DNA of 64,000 nt from JAFGBI01 sp964480725. Its GTDB lineage: Bacteria > Myxococcota_A > Polyangia > Polyangiales > Polyangiaceae. Position numbers and translations under genes: made by a program. The notes beneath the pieces are model-generated. The model saw nothing but the letters and a program-made list of their open reading frames with translations. It searched no databases and was not told the origin of the DNA. The stretch covers positions 10,498 through 74,497 of the forward strand of contig CAYZQO010000028.1 in NCBI GenBank assembly GCA_964480725.1, given 5' to 3'. The stretch's first letter is position 1; every line of letters starts with the position of its first letter. This document shows, piece by piece, positions 63,633-64,000 of the stretch.

Positions 63633-64000
63633 ATACTTCGGGTGGCGCTGAGGTTCCGCCAGGCGGTCGTGCTCGGCCGGCCAGGGGACAGCGTGCGACG
63701 GTCCGCACCCCACCTCAACGTGTTCTGTACCCAGTGGTGTTCCGTCTCGCGCGTCAGCCCCCAGTCCTGACAGGATCGTCCCGCACGGTTCTGGGGGCTC
63801 CCGGTGGCCGGGGCGGAGCAGGCGCCCGGGACCGGGGGGCGGGATAGGTGCCATTCTCTGCGGCGCCAAAGCCCGACGAGCGATGCTTGCGTGGCCTATC
63901 CGCTCTTGGCGCTCGCCTCATGGGATTGGTGCGTCCCCGTTCCTGGGAATCGAGTCTTCCACGGTGATCGATTGGCGTACTTGACGATGGGCGAGCCCAA
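63633..64000. other. End of window, no gene recognised
   Basis: 368 bases beyond the transposase remnant. I see neither a gene nor a clean repeat; the fragment's parent element may have extended into this stretch. Confidence 0.3.

Overview
This window is a GC-rich (about 70%) stretch of chromosome that looks myxobacterial (Myxococcota, probably Polyangia-like). The evidence for this is the extreme GC bias at third codon positions, several secreted lipoproteins with Gly/Thr/Ser-rich linkers, a cysteine-rich protein ending in a MYXO-CTERM-like Cys/transmembrane/Arg tail, hybrid histidine kinases with C-terminal receiver domains, and a pseudokinase fusion. No rRNA, tRNA, CRISPR array or intact insertion sequence was seen. 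All calls come from reading translations by eye; no database search was run.

Layout. 60-8208 holds housekeeping genes: a DXD glycosyltransferase behind secA (minus strand), then divergently rseP and an RsmB-type rRNA methyltransferase. 7579-10446 is a three-gene NAD-salvage operon (pncB, an NrtR-like Nudix protein, pncA), with a radical SAM gene divergent from it. 11557-15889 is a minus-strand operon of a lipoprotein, a secreted HEAT-repeat protein and an O-antigen-ligase-like membrane protein with TPRs. 16064-18439 carries an SDR oxidoreductase, a small membrane protein and an unusual nucleotide-kinase/triple zinc-ribbon fusion with a 28-bp palindrome upstream. 18637-23134 carries envelope proteins: the MYXO-CTERM-like protein and two SGNH-like lipoproteins that share a 970-bp almost identical repeat. 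23160-27571 has a LOG-family protein, a pseudokinase fused to three DsbA-like domains, and a lipoprotein.

27822-44144 is a respiratory island. cydAB (a cyanide-insensitive-type bd oxidase) faces a 12-gene minus-strand operon. That operon combines alternative complex III (ActB, C, D, F, A and a displaced ActE-like cytochrome) with a cbb3 oxidase (CcoN, a CcoO fused to an extra cytochrome c, a CcoS-like protein, a stand-alone CcoP anchor) and CcoI-like copper ATPase and TauE/SafE-like assembly factors. Nearly every junction overlaps or lies within a few bases, so the operon probably builds one quinol-to-oxygen supercomplex.

44986-64000 is a looser accessory region: a large Cys-rich lipoprotein with a formylglycine-generating-enzyme-like domain, a SAM methyltransferase, two paralogous membrane/PAS hybrid histidine kinases, a C45 Ntn-hydrolase, an epoxide-hydrolase-like lipoprotein, small hypothetical genes, and long gene-poor stretches. 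Those stretches hold decayed pieces of an alpha-2-macroglobulin-like gene and of a zinc-binding transposase.
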